Assembly (NCBI GenBank): GCA_012932295.1
Contig: JAAONU010000002.1
Coordinates: 23,219,770-23,283,769 of the forward strand
From: Cyclina sinensis
Taxonomy: Eukaryota; Mollusca; Bivalvia; Venerida; Veneridae
Direction: 5' to 3'
DNA: 64,000 bases
Part shown: positions 53,640 through 64,000 of the stretch, piece by piece
How positions within the stretch are numbered: the first letter of the stretch is position 1
How the letters are laid out: each line of letters starts with the position of its first letter
Position numbers and translations under genes: made by a program
Notes under the pieces: model-generated
What the model was told of the DNA's origin: nothing
What the model saw: only the letters and a program-made list of their open reading frames with translations
Database searches by the model: none

Positions 53640-54075
53640 TAAAATGCAGTATTAAAAACCATGTTAAATGTTCCCATACATGACACTTATATTTCGTGTT
53701 TTCGATAAGTTATAAATGCAGTATATAAATCCATGTTAAATGTCCCAATACATGACAGTAAAATTTCGAGTTTTCGATAAGTTATAAATGTAGTATATAA
53801 ATCCATGTTAAATGTTCCCATACATGACACTTATATTTCGTGTTTTCGAAAATTATGAATGCAGTATATAAATACATGTTAAATGTCCCCCCATACATGA
53901 CACTTATATTTCGTGTTTTCGATAAGTTATAAATGCAGTATATAAATACATGTTAAATGTCCCCATACATGACACTTATATTTCGTGTTTTCGATAAGTT
54001 ATAAATGCAGTATATAAATACATGTTAAATGTTCCCGTACATGACACTTATATTTCGTGTTTTGGATTAGTTATA
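53640..54075. repeat. 72-bp tandem array, unit 4 only
   Basis: About six direct copies of a 72-bp unit containing ATAAATGCAGTATATAAATA and CATGACACTTATATTTCGTG, with an exact 72-bp step between 53929 and 54001. Units 1 and 2 have a single copy of this sequence at the matching place (about 11050-11130 and 26888-26960), so the amplification is specific to unit 4. Confidence 0.88.
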
Positions 54076-54427
54076 AATGTAATCAGGAATATGGATAAGA
54101 AAAGTACATAAAGAAATTTCAATAAATAGCGTTACATTTGAAAACTCTGAAAATCAACATTTCATATCCTTGTAAATAAGTTTGCATTGTGTATGTATAT
54201 TGCTATAATTCTATATAATGTAATTGTATATTTAATGTACGACATAATGCATTGTGTATGATATGTTCTTTGTGTATATGTTCAGTAATCGTACGTTATG
54301 TTTTCATGTATATGTGTTGATAAATTGTTATATCAGTAACTGAAAATTGTAATAAAAGAATATCTATATTCTGTTGTAAATAATTATATTTCGTTCATGT
54401 GCATTATATTTTTTGTCCATTTGACAA

Positions 54428-54526
54428 GTTAGACTTTTTGTTAAAGTGTTAGATCCAGTAGGGGTATCGTTAAGAAAGGGACATCGATTACGCCGACGTA
54501 TGTATAACAACGGAGGGTCATTGTGA
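54428..54526 (+). pseudogene. Integrase-core-domain-like fragment
   Basis: Short open stretch VRLFVKVLDPVGVSLRKG then HRLRRRMYNNGGSL and a stop. The LDP.GV..R...RL.RR.Y.N.G pattern matches, from memory, the segment just before the catalytic domain of animal integrase-core (rve-type) proteins. The expected W-H-D-G-YDKL block does not follow, so this is at most a fragment or one exon. It begins exactly where the tandem array ends. Confidence 0.4.
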
Positions 54527-54835
54527 AGGCATGTGTGCAGAACGACTAGAAGGAGCAGAAGAATACTCTCTACTTCCTGCAGCTGAAGAACCAAAGGAAA
54601 GCTGCTGCATACATGTCGTGTGCACTTTCTTTGACTTTTGTTAATGTTATTATGCCGGCTAAATTTTGACATGATTATCTAAGCTTTGCTAAACGAAACA
54701 AAAACAATGCACTTCCAGTAAGAAGGTGATTTCATAATGTGTTATTTGTTTTTAACAATGATTTTCTGAGACCTTAAGTCTCAATGGCATACATCATTGA
54801 AAATTCATTTTGAAGCAATGAATTTGTAGTCCGTA

Positions 54836-55095
54836 TAGTTCAGTTACTTTAGGTTGTGAGGGATTGGTTGTGGCATCTAATAGAGGATGCAGAAAGAGAT
54901 ACAGATACAGAAAGATACAGATACATTCCACTTTTAAGACATTTGGTTCCTTTTTTTTGGTCAGTGTCTAGCACTAACACATCAAACCGCGGTTTAATGT
55001 ATCAGCCAAAACGCAATCATTTTAGTTAGTTGAGGAGCAGGTGATTGAACCTTGGACCCCTAGATTACTAGTTTAGCACATTACCACTTGACAAC
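54836..55095 (-). mobile_element. tRNA-headed SINE copy 1
   Basis: On the minus strand it starts with TCAAGTGGTAATGTGC and CTAGTAATCTAGGGG, then AAGGTTCAATCACCTGC, a tRNA-Ser-like A-box and B-box pair. A body follows that is shared with 59822-60049: TTTAGTTAGT.GAGGAGCAGG, ATCAGTGT.TAG, GATACAGA and TTCAGTTA.TTTAGG on the plus strand. The order tRNA head then unrelated tail is typical of a SINE. Confidence 0.65.
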
Positions 55096-55926
55096 TGTTA
55101 AGGAAAACCACTGTAACCTGACACTCCGTTTAGATTCCGTTAGCGGCCGTGAATTAAATGACAGAAAGCCAAGAACAAATGTTTAACTTATTTGTTTGTA
55201 ATTTTAATCTTCAATGCCTTATCTTTATGATCAGTATTACAGATATTGTGAGCGGGTTAAACGACTTATAAATGAATGGCTGACTTTGTTTCATACCATG
55301 GCCATTTGAATGTTAATGCTAACACGTATATATCAAAACTGGACTTTTCCCTATTCAAAATAGAGGGATAATTATGAAAGCAAAACGTGTGCCTCGGCAT
55401 GAAACCTAACCTCCTATCCAGCCGACAGTCTTTCGGCACTTCTAATGCATTGATTAACATTTTCCTTTCTTCAAATTTTAGAAAAACTAGATTGGGATTG
55501 CGCAATTACGGGCTAAGAGTAATATGAGAATTAAATACACATGTAGCAGGCTGGTTTTTTGCATTTGGCCTCTTTCCAAGCACTGTCTTACAAGAGTGAG
55601 CAAATGGAGAGATAGATAAAGAGTTACGGAAAGAACCCAAGTCTTTGTAGACAGATCCTTGGTGTATAAAGAATTGCTGTTTAGCGTCCTACAATATTTA
55701 TTTTTGCACATTGCAATGTATCCGAGAGTGGTTGTGTGGGAGTTAGGACAGGGATCTGACAAAACCTCAATGTTGACCAGGTGTGCGATCATTCGATTAA
55801 ATTTTATCAATCTGATTAAAATCATATCCTAAACATCGCTATGCTAACCGTAGGGAGATCGTGAACTTCAGTCAGATTGAAATTTTATCAACTTTTTACC
55901 TAGAGAATATTTGAAATTCTTATTAT
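55096..55926. other. Single-copy DNA left of the transposon, nothing recognised
   Basis: Two minus-strand frames of 79 and 112 codons (55266-55505 and 55487-55825) are open, but they show no domain, no clear splice context and no second copy in the window. I do not call them genes. Confidence 0.45.
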
Positions 55927-55934
55927 ATACATTA

Positions 55935-58900
55935 TAGGGATGGCAACGAATACCAAAATCAATACTCGAGTACTCGGTCATTTTTCCGATCGAGTACTCG
56001 GTTACTCGGATGATTTCCAATGATCTTCAAAGTTTTATCACACAATATCAACACCGTCTGCATGCTACTTTAGTTTTCTATTTAAATTCATAGAATTCGT
56101 AACTATAAATAGGACTACAAGGGAGGTAACTTAGAATTAACCAATAAACAAATTAAATCAACAACATAATATTTTATAACGTTTTAATTAATGCAATATC
56201 AGGTTTAAAACATGTATAACAGTTCATATATCTTTTTTTCTTCTTGAAATAATATAGACTGATCGGCGGCAATGGATAAAGCTAGCGAATACATAATAAA
56301 TATAAACATAAGAGATCGTCAATGACAGCATATATATATGTTTTATAATTATAAATAAATGTTTGACATTTCAAGAACAATATAATTAAACACTTTTCTA
56401 TGAGTTCATCTTAACATCTTTTACACAGTTGATAACTTAGCGTTCATGCAAGCATACGTGTTACAGCACTACTCTGTACCTTACTGTTTTCAAAACAGTT
56501 ACCTTAAAACAACGTCGCTTGAAAACTGTAATGTTGTATCTCCAAATTTTCAAAAAAAAGTTAAATACATAATTTGGTCCGTAATGGGGTGTTCTATCTC
56601 CTTGGCATGTTATATTAGTGTTACATAGCTTTATAAATAAATTACAACAGAACCATTCTGTTCTATCTCCATAAATTCAGTGTGAAAGAAAATGTCCGTT
56701 GCTGACGAAGATTTTATTAGAAATCACATAAATTCTTTCCCGACAATACCATCACATTACTGCCGCGCTACAACAAGTAAAAGCTATTTAGAATCCGGTT
56801 TATCTGTAACACAAATGTATCGTTTATATGTAGAAGAGTGTTTAAAATGCAATAGGGATTCCAGGCCTATTCATCACTACAGATTGGATTTTTTCAACCG
56901 TAAAAGGATCGATGCGATTTGTGTCAACAGTATGACATTCAAACACAAAAAGTTCCTATCGCTGTTTTTGATGAATTTGCTCGTATATACGAGAATCATG
57001 TGAATGATAAGTGAGCAACTAAAGAAGAAAGAGACAAAGACCGTGGAGGCAATGAAGCAGTAATATCTTTTGATATGCAAAATGTCATCACTTGTCCAAG
57101 GGCTAATGTGTCTAACTTTTTTTATAAAAGAAAATTAAACGTCTTCAATCTTACAGCACATTGTTCCATAGGTAAGATTGCATATAATGTTATCTGGAAT
57201 GAATGTATAGCTGGTAGAGGTGCTAATGAAATCGCCAGTGCACTGATCTTAGTTTTAGAAGATGTTTTGAAGCAAAATCCTGGTATTCAACGTTTTGTAT
57301 TGTGGTCAGATTCTTGTGTACCACAGAACAGAAATTCAGTTATGACGTTTGCTTTAAGAATTTTTTTATTTCGTCATAGTGAAGTCAGGGAAATTGTTCA
57401 AAAGTTTGGAACACCAGGACACTCTGCCATTCAGGAGGTGGATAATGTGCACTCACACATTGAGGAACACTTTAAATGTGTGCAGATATATAGCCCATTA
57501 AGCGTAGTAACAGAACTCAAAAAGGTCCGGCCTGCTAACATGAAAATTATTCAATTATCAGCAAAAGATTTACGTGATTTCCAGACTGCTTCAACTTGTT
57601 TCAAATACAGTAGCGTACCATTTACAAAAGTAAAATGCATTAAGCTAACATCTGAATTACCGATGCATGTTCAGTACAGATTGAGCTTTACTGAACCCCA
57701 TTTCAACATAGTTTATCTTGTTCGTCAAACAAGATCAGGGCAGACTATTGGAATTGACAGAACACCTTTCATTCATTATCTGAAAACCAAACCAAACATT
57801 TCTGATGATAAGTTAAAAGATATTGAATCCATGCTTAAGTTTCTTCCAGACACAGATAGAGCCTACTTAGAACATCTTTGTAAAATTGGAAAATGCAGAC
57901 CAAAACGACTGTTTCCAGAATCAACTGCTATAAGCAGTGATACTAAAAAATTGAAAACATGTACAGAGAAATAAAACTGAGCATATGTATTGAATAAAAC
58001 AGGTTTCCTGCTTTTATACTATTAAAACAGTATAAACAGTTAAGACACATATTAGTCTGATACATTGGCCACAGACGCCAGCATTTGAGTTAAACAAAAT
58101 GTAATGTTTTGATTGAAGTTTAGTATTGATATTATTGCTTAGAATAAAGCAATTACGTGGATATAATTATACATGTATAATGCCATTGTCTTCATGTTTA
58201 AAGTTACAGATGTTTAACTTCAAGTAAAGTTCAAGTTTTAGTGTTCAGGGTTATATGTTGTTCAGCATTGTTTAAAAAAATAGATCTAACTATGTGTTAT
58301 TGTTATAGATTATGCAAGTTTTGAAGAATAATTTCAATATTTCTGTAGAAATGGTGATGTAATTTGCTTACATCTGATCAATGATTTAAGATTATTTCAT
58401 TAGCTAAAGGCGGAGTTACACGTTTTTTGTCACAATATGATAAAGTTACCAGTTTCAAAAATTTAATTTATTAAAATCACTAAAAGATTTTGCGTTTGTA
58501 TCGTATTAACTTCTTAAAACGTACTGTTCTATGTGACATTTATCAATTTAACTTAAAAGACATCATGTTCTAAGTCACAATAAACACTATCCCTTTGACA
58601 AATTTAAATAAAAAGTTACAAGGACTGTTCTATCTCCAAATGTTTTCTTTCATTTTTATGCAAAACAAATATTAAAATGCGCTTATTTTGTTGTTATTAA
58701 GTTGTTCTTTTGAAGACACGTTAAACAGTTTTTAAATTTTCAGAATCCAACAATAAATAAAAAAGTTATGCAAAATTGAATTTTTGAATGCCTTTTTCTC
58801 AAAAATGACAAAATGGCACTTAGAACAAAACGTTTTTCAGGCGACGACAAGTTTCGGCTACAAACTGTTACACAATTAAAGGTAATTAAATATCATAAGA

Positions 58901-59200
58901 GGCCGAAAGACGTAAGCGACACAGGTGTTCAATCCCATGCGTGTGTCAAACTGTTGATCGCCTCGTTAAATTTACGATATCATTTTCGCACCTCTGCAAG
59001 GATGTTTTGATGCATTTAACAGGTTTTTATGAAGATACATGTACATCTCTGAATTTCTGAACTAATTGCATACACCACTCTTTCTAAATCGCAAAAAAAT
59101 AGAAATTATTTTTTTCGAGTAATCGAGTATCAATTTTGTCAATCGATATTCGGACGTTCGATCGAGTACTCGGTTAACCGGTTACTCGTTGCCATCCCTA
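55935..59200. mobile_element. 3.27 kb DNA transposon with TIRs and 8-bp target duplication
   Basis: Left end TAGGGATGGCAACGAATACC. The inverse of the right end reads TAGGGATGGCAACGAGTAAC, identical for 15 bases. Target duplications are ATACATTA (55927-55934) and ATACATAA (59201-59208), 7 of 8 identical. Both ends continue with several CGAGTACTCGG-type palindromes. The motif TGTTCTATCTCC recurs inside at 56590, 56659 and 58626, with a one-mismatch copy at 56532. A decayed transposase gene lies in the middle. An 8-bp duplication fits hAT, KDZ-like and a few other superfamilies; TIR sequence alone does not decide. Confidence 0.85.
56692..57974 (+). pseudogene. Transposase-like gene (DUF7869-type family, tentative), broken
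   Basis: First piece 56692-57003 encodes IRNHINSFPTIPSHYCR and SYLESGLSVTQMYRLYVEEC. Near 56880-56900 the frame shifts, and coding continues in the frame of the second piece with KDRCDLC at 56904-56924. In-frame stops occur at 56901-56903 (TAA) and 57012-57014 (TGA). The second piece, open from 57075 to 57974 (299 aa), has VLWSDSCVPQNRNS (Asp79) and GTPGHSAIQEVDNVHSHIE (Asp123, His126). This order, a HYCR block, a CDxC knuckle, a W.D.C..QN block and a GHS..E.D..H block, is that of invertebrate transposase-like proteins I associate with Pfam DUF7869. The family name is from memory. The N-terminal part usual for the family was not found. Confidence 0.75.
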
Positions 59201-59208
59201 ATACATAA

Positions 59209-59821
59209 GCCAACAGGCACCACATTCTACCAAAAGCTAGTCTCCTCGAACAGTATGTTAAGTTTTTATACATATGTAAAAAAGAACGATTCATCATACT
59301 ATCTCACACCTACATGTACATTAAGGATATTCCTACTTAAAGATTAGTTTGTTTTGCTCTTACCAACATATCTCCTTTAATTTCCGTCAGGAAATTAAAA
59401 CAAAATGAAACAAATGGATTCATATTAAACACTTCATGTCACAGTGTGGTAGATAAGAATTATCTACTTGACTTGATGACACTGCCACTTCAAAATAAAT
59501 ATTTCCTATTTATCGTTGAAAAACAAGCAAAAAATGTATCATGAAATTGTTTTAAACTTTATAAGGACATTTTTTAAACTACTCTTAAGAGTTAAACTCA
59601 CATCAAGTAAGTCTTTGTCACTACAAGTAGGTGTTGAAAGCAAACTGGATTGGAAAAGGACTGATCATTATATCATCAACTTTTAAAAAAACTGAATAAT
59701 CATTCATCACGTATATATATGAAGTAATGAATATGTGGTTAGCAGAAGTTGGATTCTCTATTTGTCTGTATGAATTTATTCATCAAAGATAACTGTTTCG
59801 TAAATGACTGATGCTTCCTGA
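59209..59821. other. Single-copy DNA right of the transposon, nothing recognised
   Basis: AT-rich, no frame above 60 codons, and no repeat relationship to the rest of the window that I can see. Confidence 0.5.
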
Positions 59822-60049
59822 AGGGTTCAGTTATTTTAGGGTGTTGGGGATACTACAAGATACAGAAAGTATCCCCTTCCAAAGACACTTGTTTCCATTA
59901 TAGGATCAGTGTATAGCCACCCCGTGTATAGTACCGACACATTGGACTTCCATCGAATGTCTCAGCTGACATCAGTTTAGTTAGTGGAGGAGCAGGTGAT
60001 TGAACTTGCAACCCCTGGATTACCAGTCCACTCATTACTTGTTGAGAAC
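59822..60049 (-). mobile_element. tRNA-headed SINE copy 2
   Basis: Second copy of the element at 54836-55095, same orientation, with head CAAGTAATGAGTGGACTGG and B-box AAGTTCAATCACCTGC. The two copies lie on either side of the transposon at 55935-59200 and are clearly diverged from each other, so they are not target duplications of it. Confidence 0.65.
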
Positions 60050-61690
60050 TTACATGCCTAATAAGGTGGATTTGGACTTGGAGGTCCTTTGGTCTAAGTC
60101 AACTTCCAATGCTTTTACTGATAAATTTAAAACAATGAAGAAAAGATATGAGCATGAAAATTGAAAATAACGTATTTTCACATTCATGCTCATATATTTT
60201 ATTTATATATTACGCATATATGACATGATTAGAAAAATGGGAGACTAAAGACAAAGAAATGCTAATGCTTGAATAAAGTTTTGACTGTCAACTAATAAAA
60301 CTTAAATCTTCTCCACTTTAAAAAAAAAACAACAACAGAACAATCAGAAATTTGAAATAAACATTACATTTTTTATAAGGATTATTTCAGTTATTATACT
60401 GGATGTGTTTCCAGTTTCACGAGAATTTCATTTGAATAAATTACAAACAATTTTAAGTTGTAAAATAGAGCTGTAGTTTCATATTGATTGTTGCTTTCAT
60501 AAGTAACTAAGACAGAAATATTAAAGTCTTAGAGAAAAGTAATATTTTTCAATGAAAAGGGAAAAATTGGTACTTATAATAAATCATGATCATATCTTAA
60601 TGATATTATCTTAATCGATCAATTGAATGTATAAAGTTTGCCTGACACAATATATGGAAACAGTAAGTATCAGCATGAGACAAAAGTTAACAATGGGGTC
60701 AGAATGGTATCATTACTAAGGATGTAAGGCCAGTTTTTGAGTTATGTATTTTAGGATTATACATGTATCTGTATCTTAATGATTATTTATTGAAGTTTTG
60801 AAGAAATATCCATTATACCCACTGATATTTATAAAATGAAGTTGTCAGTTTCAGTGCTACTGACAATAACAATATATCACAGTACTTTTCAAAACTGATG
60901 ATGACAAGGACCATTCTAAGGGAGTAATACCACCAGATGGTAGGGAGGGGGAAAGGTCTTGTGAACACTGTCTGGATCAGTAAAAGATTTTGTTAAAAGT
61001 TTGTCAAATTCACTTTTCTTATTTAACTTTGGCAGTCATTGCATCTGGGAAGACTACCTACTATTAAATTACAGACAAAGAAGGATATAGCTTGGTATTT
61101 TTAAAGATAAAGTTAAGCAATAAAACAAAAGTAACTTGATTTTGAAATTTTTATTTGTCCTTCAAGTTATCGGTTGGACTTGCAGAATTTGTGTACAGTG
61201 TATGTAGAGTTGGGTTCAAATATAAACATATTTATTTACAGCCACAATAGGTAGATGTTCAAAAAGGCTGGATTTTCCTCCAGCAGTTCTGACCTTCATC
61301 ACTTAATCATATATATTTTAGATATTAAGTAAAACAGTCTCCTCATTGCAACATACAGTGTTTAAAGGACTTGATAAAAACATTTCCAACATATCTATCA
61401 TAATCTTGATGTCAAATAAATACCCTGTTAACATTCTGTGAGTTGAGCTGTCTGGTTTCCAAGGTTTGGGCAAATCTGCCAAAATGAAAGGAAATTAGAA
61501 TATATGTCTTGGTGGGTCATTGTTTGGATCCAATATGAAACAAGAGTATGAAGTGTTACAATTTACCAGCCATGGCAATATCCTTTGACCTACTTTATAA
61601 AAAGTGATTTACATTGCATGATCTTGGATGAAATGCTGACTAAACGATTTAATTAAAGTATGTGTCTTTTTCTTTTGTTTCTGTTATTTT
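60050..61690. other. AT-rich DNA, no gene recognised
   Basis: No frame longer than about 60 codons and no convincing exon. It includes an inverted pair at about 60149-60195 (ATATGAGCATGAA and TTCATGCTCATATA) that can form a strong hairpin. Confidence 0.5.
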
Positions 61691-61699
61691 AGCTCGACT

Positions 61700-63770
61700 T
61701 TTTTGGAAAAAAAATCAAGTTATTGCTATAGTCATCGTGTCGTTGCCGTTGCAGTCCGGAAACTTTAACATTGATCGTAATTTTTTCATTCCTTGATGGA
61801 ATATCTTTATACTTGGACACAACATCCCTTTGGACAAGACCTTTAAAATGACCAGACTAAACTTGACCTTGACTCTTAAATGATCTTCAAATTCAAGGTC
61901 AAAATATTGAATTTTGCTAAAATTGGCCATAACTTTATTATTAGTAGGTGGATTCTCTTCATGCTTGGAAACAACAACCCTGTGGACAAGACCTTCAAGA
62001 AGACCGGAATAAACTTGACCTTGACTCAAAAATGACCTTCACCTTCAAGGTCAAATTATTGAATATTGCTAAAATTGGCCATAACTTAATTATTAATAGG
62101 TGGATTGTATCTATACTTGGACACAACAAGCCTTTGGACAAGGTCTTCAAGTGAACCAGACTAAACTTGACCTCGACTAAAAAATGACCTTGACATTTAA
62201 GGTCAAATTATTAAATATTGCTACATTTGTCCATAACTTCAATATTTATGGTTGTATTTGATTTATACTTGGACAAAACAACACTTATGAAAATGCAACA
62301 TGTTGAATTACTCAGATATGACCATGACCTTAAAATGACCTTTACCGGCAAGGTCAGATGATTGAATTTTGCTTAAATTGTCATAACTGTCTCATTTATT
62401 TATAGATTTGATTCCTATTTCGACTAATCAACACTTAAGACAAATCCGACATAATGATTATTTCAAGTTTGACCTTGAACTTTAAATGATCTTGACCATC
62501 AAGATAAAATCATTAAATTTTGTTAAAAACTGGCCATTATTTTGTTATTTATGGTTGAATTTGAATCAGACTTTGACAAAATAACACTAATGACAAAGCC
62601 GACAAGATGAATTATTCAAGTTTGACCTTAAACTTAAAATTACCATGACCATCAAGGTCAAATAATTAAATTTTGCTTAGATTATCATAACTTTGTTGTT
62701 TATGCTTGGTTTTTTAATTCATACTTGGACAAAACAACAATTATGACATAACCGATATATTGAATACCTCAGGTATGTCCATGACCTAAAAACGACCTTG
62801 ACCGTTAAGGTCAGATGTTTGAATTTTGCTTAAATTGTCATACCTTACTCATTTATTTATGGATTTGATTCATACTTGGACAAAACAACACTTATGACAA
62901 ATCCGACATTTTTATTTTTTCAGATATGATCTTGACCTTTAAATGACCTTTACAGTCAAGGTCAGATTATTGAATTTGCTAAACCTGGCCTTGATTTTGT
63001 TATTTGTGGTTGGATGTTAATAATACTTGGAAAAAACAACACTTATGACTAAGCCGACATGATAAATTATGCAAGTGTGACATTTACCTTAAAATGACCA
63101 TGACCGTCAAGGTCAAACTATTGAATTTTGCTCAGATTGTCATAACTTTTGTATTTATTCATGGAGTTGCTCATACTTGGACAAAACAACACTTATGACA
63201 AATCCAACTATATGATTCTTTCACGTATCAACTTTACGTTAAAATGACCTTGACCTTCAAGATCAAATTATTGAATTTTGCTACAATTTGCCATAACTTT
63301 GTCATTTATTGTTGGCACTGATTCATACTCTGACAAAACAACACTTGTGACAAAACCGACATGTTGAATAACTTGTGTGAACATGACCTAAAAATGACCT
63401 TGACTGTCAAGGTCAGATGTTTGAATTTTGCTTAAATTTTCATAACTTTGTCATTTATTGTTGGATTTGATTTATACTTGGACAAAACAACACTTTTGAC
63501 AAAACTTACATGCTGAATAATTCAGGTATGACCTTTACCCTAAAATGACCTTGACAGTCAAGGTCCTATTATTGTATTTTGCTTAAATTGTCATAACTGT
63601 TGTTTATTTATGGATTTCATTTATACTTTGATAAAACAACAAAACCGACATTTTAACTTATTATAAGTATGACTTGACCTTTAGATGACCTTGACATTTA
63701 AGGTCAAGTTATTGAATGTTGCTTAAAATAGCCAGATTTTTGTTATTTGTGGTTTGATTTGATTTGGCCT
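61700..63770. repeat. ~151-bp tandem satellite with TGACCTTGA/TCAAGGTCA palindromes
   Basis: About 13-14 diverged units. The marker TACTTGGACA.AACAACACTT recurs near 61811, 61962, 62115, 62267, 62417, 62569, 62723, 62874, 63025, 63175, 63327, 63475 and 63625, i.e. steps of 148-154 bp. Most units hold a TGACCTTGAC-x-GTCAAGGTCA inverted repeat; the one at 63395-63415 is perfect with 10-bp arms. The left units (61760-62220) form a subtype with CCTTTGGACAAG. A lead-in at 61681-61760 (TAGCTCGACTTTTTTGG) may be the start of the parent element. Confidence 0.88.
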
Positions 63771-64000
63771 GGGACAACATGGTAAATAAAGTCAAATCGA
63801 AAAAAAATGAAACATGCAAAGATATGCATTACTTCCCCTTAAACTAAACTTTCATTTAATTGTACCACAGGATATTTTATCTGTTCTTGCCTGTCATATT
63901 TTATAAGGGGTGCAATAAAACATCAGGAACAATACATACAGTACTAGCTGTAACCTAATAACTGGTCAATAAAACTGCTGGAATATAGTAATTTACATGA

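Larger units (their letters stand above)
42758..54427. repeat. Tandem segmental duplication, unit 4 (diverged, right end of array)
   Basis: Most diverged copy. It lacks the region equivalent to 6153-7803 of unit 1 (exons 1-3), lacks the ~1.08 kb insertion, and has a greatly expanded minisatellite plus an extra 72-bp tandem array. Similarity to unit 1 stops near 54427, equivalent to about 11460, so the duplicated block ends mid-unit here. Confidence 0.88.

Noticed and set aside
55487..55825. 112-codon minus-strand frame in single-copy DNA
   Set aside because: Open by length but without domain, codon pattern or splice support.
56901..57040. Intron explaining the interruption of the transposase-like gene
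   Set aside because: A GTGAGC donor exists near 57011 but no acceptor at a workable distance follows, and the TAA at 56901 would remain. A frameshift plus stops is simpler.
58813..59010. 65-codon plus-strand frame near the right end of the transposon
   Set aside because: No recognisable motif, no second copy, and it overlaps the subterminal repeat region; likely chance.
61715..62029. 104-codon minus-strand frame at the start of the satellite
   Set aside because: It runs through two ~151-bp monomers and repeats the same residues with changes; a product of the repeat, not a gene.

Overview
The window looks like AT-rich, repeat-dense, intron-rich DNA from an invertebrate animal. A bivalve or other mollusc is my best guess. 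The guess rests on the kind of receptor gene found here and on repeats of a style I associate with bivalves; no single diagnostic gene proves it. Few long open frames exist because the real genes are split into short exons.

Layout. About 54.4 kb is a direct tandem array of four long units: 1-15600, 15601-30413, 30414-42757 and 42758-54427. The first is cut by the left window edge. The fourth is the most diverged and ends mid-unit. Each unit carries one minus-strand, multi-exon gene. Manual splicing gives nine coding exons with GT-AG borders and fully consistent phases. In unit 3 they join into an uninterrupted 380-residue single-pass membrane protein: signal peptide, C-type-lectin-like module, WSC-like cysteine module, second lectin-like module, transmembrane helix with a buried Glu, and a short tail with two tyrosine motifs (YESF and YVNI). 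Unit 1 carries the same gene, intact through exon 8, with the last exon just off the window. The unit 2 copy is a pseudogene (frameshifts, a stop codon and a lost splice donor). The unit 4 copy has lost exons 1-3 and carries further lesions. The cluster looks like a birth-and-death family of surface receptors, plausibly for recognition or immunity (inference).

Intron 6 of every copy holds a 43-bp minisatellite, about 0.85-1.25 kb in units 1-3 and about 3.6 kb in unit 4, where it has begun to form 172-bp higher-order repeats. Between the genes lie relics shared by the units: a LINE 3' end with a CCHC knuckle and 3' hairpin, a collapsed Tc1-like transposase, a foldback MITE, a tRNA-like sequence, and a ~1.08 kb inverted-repeat insertion missing from unit 4. 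Unit 1 alone has an extra 1.1 kb segment, and unit 3 lacks 2.4 kb.

Right of the array (54.4-64 kb) lie a short integrase-like fragment, two copies of a tRNA-headed SINE, a complete but dead 3.27 kb DNA transposon (55935-59200) with terminal inverted repeats and near-perfect 8-bp target duplications, and a ~2.1 kb satellite of ~151-bp units in which most units carry a TGACCTTGA/TCAAGGTCA inverted repeat. I see no RNA gene that looks functional, no CRISPR array and no bacterial feature.
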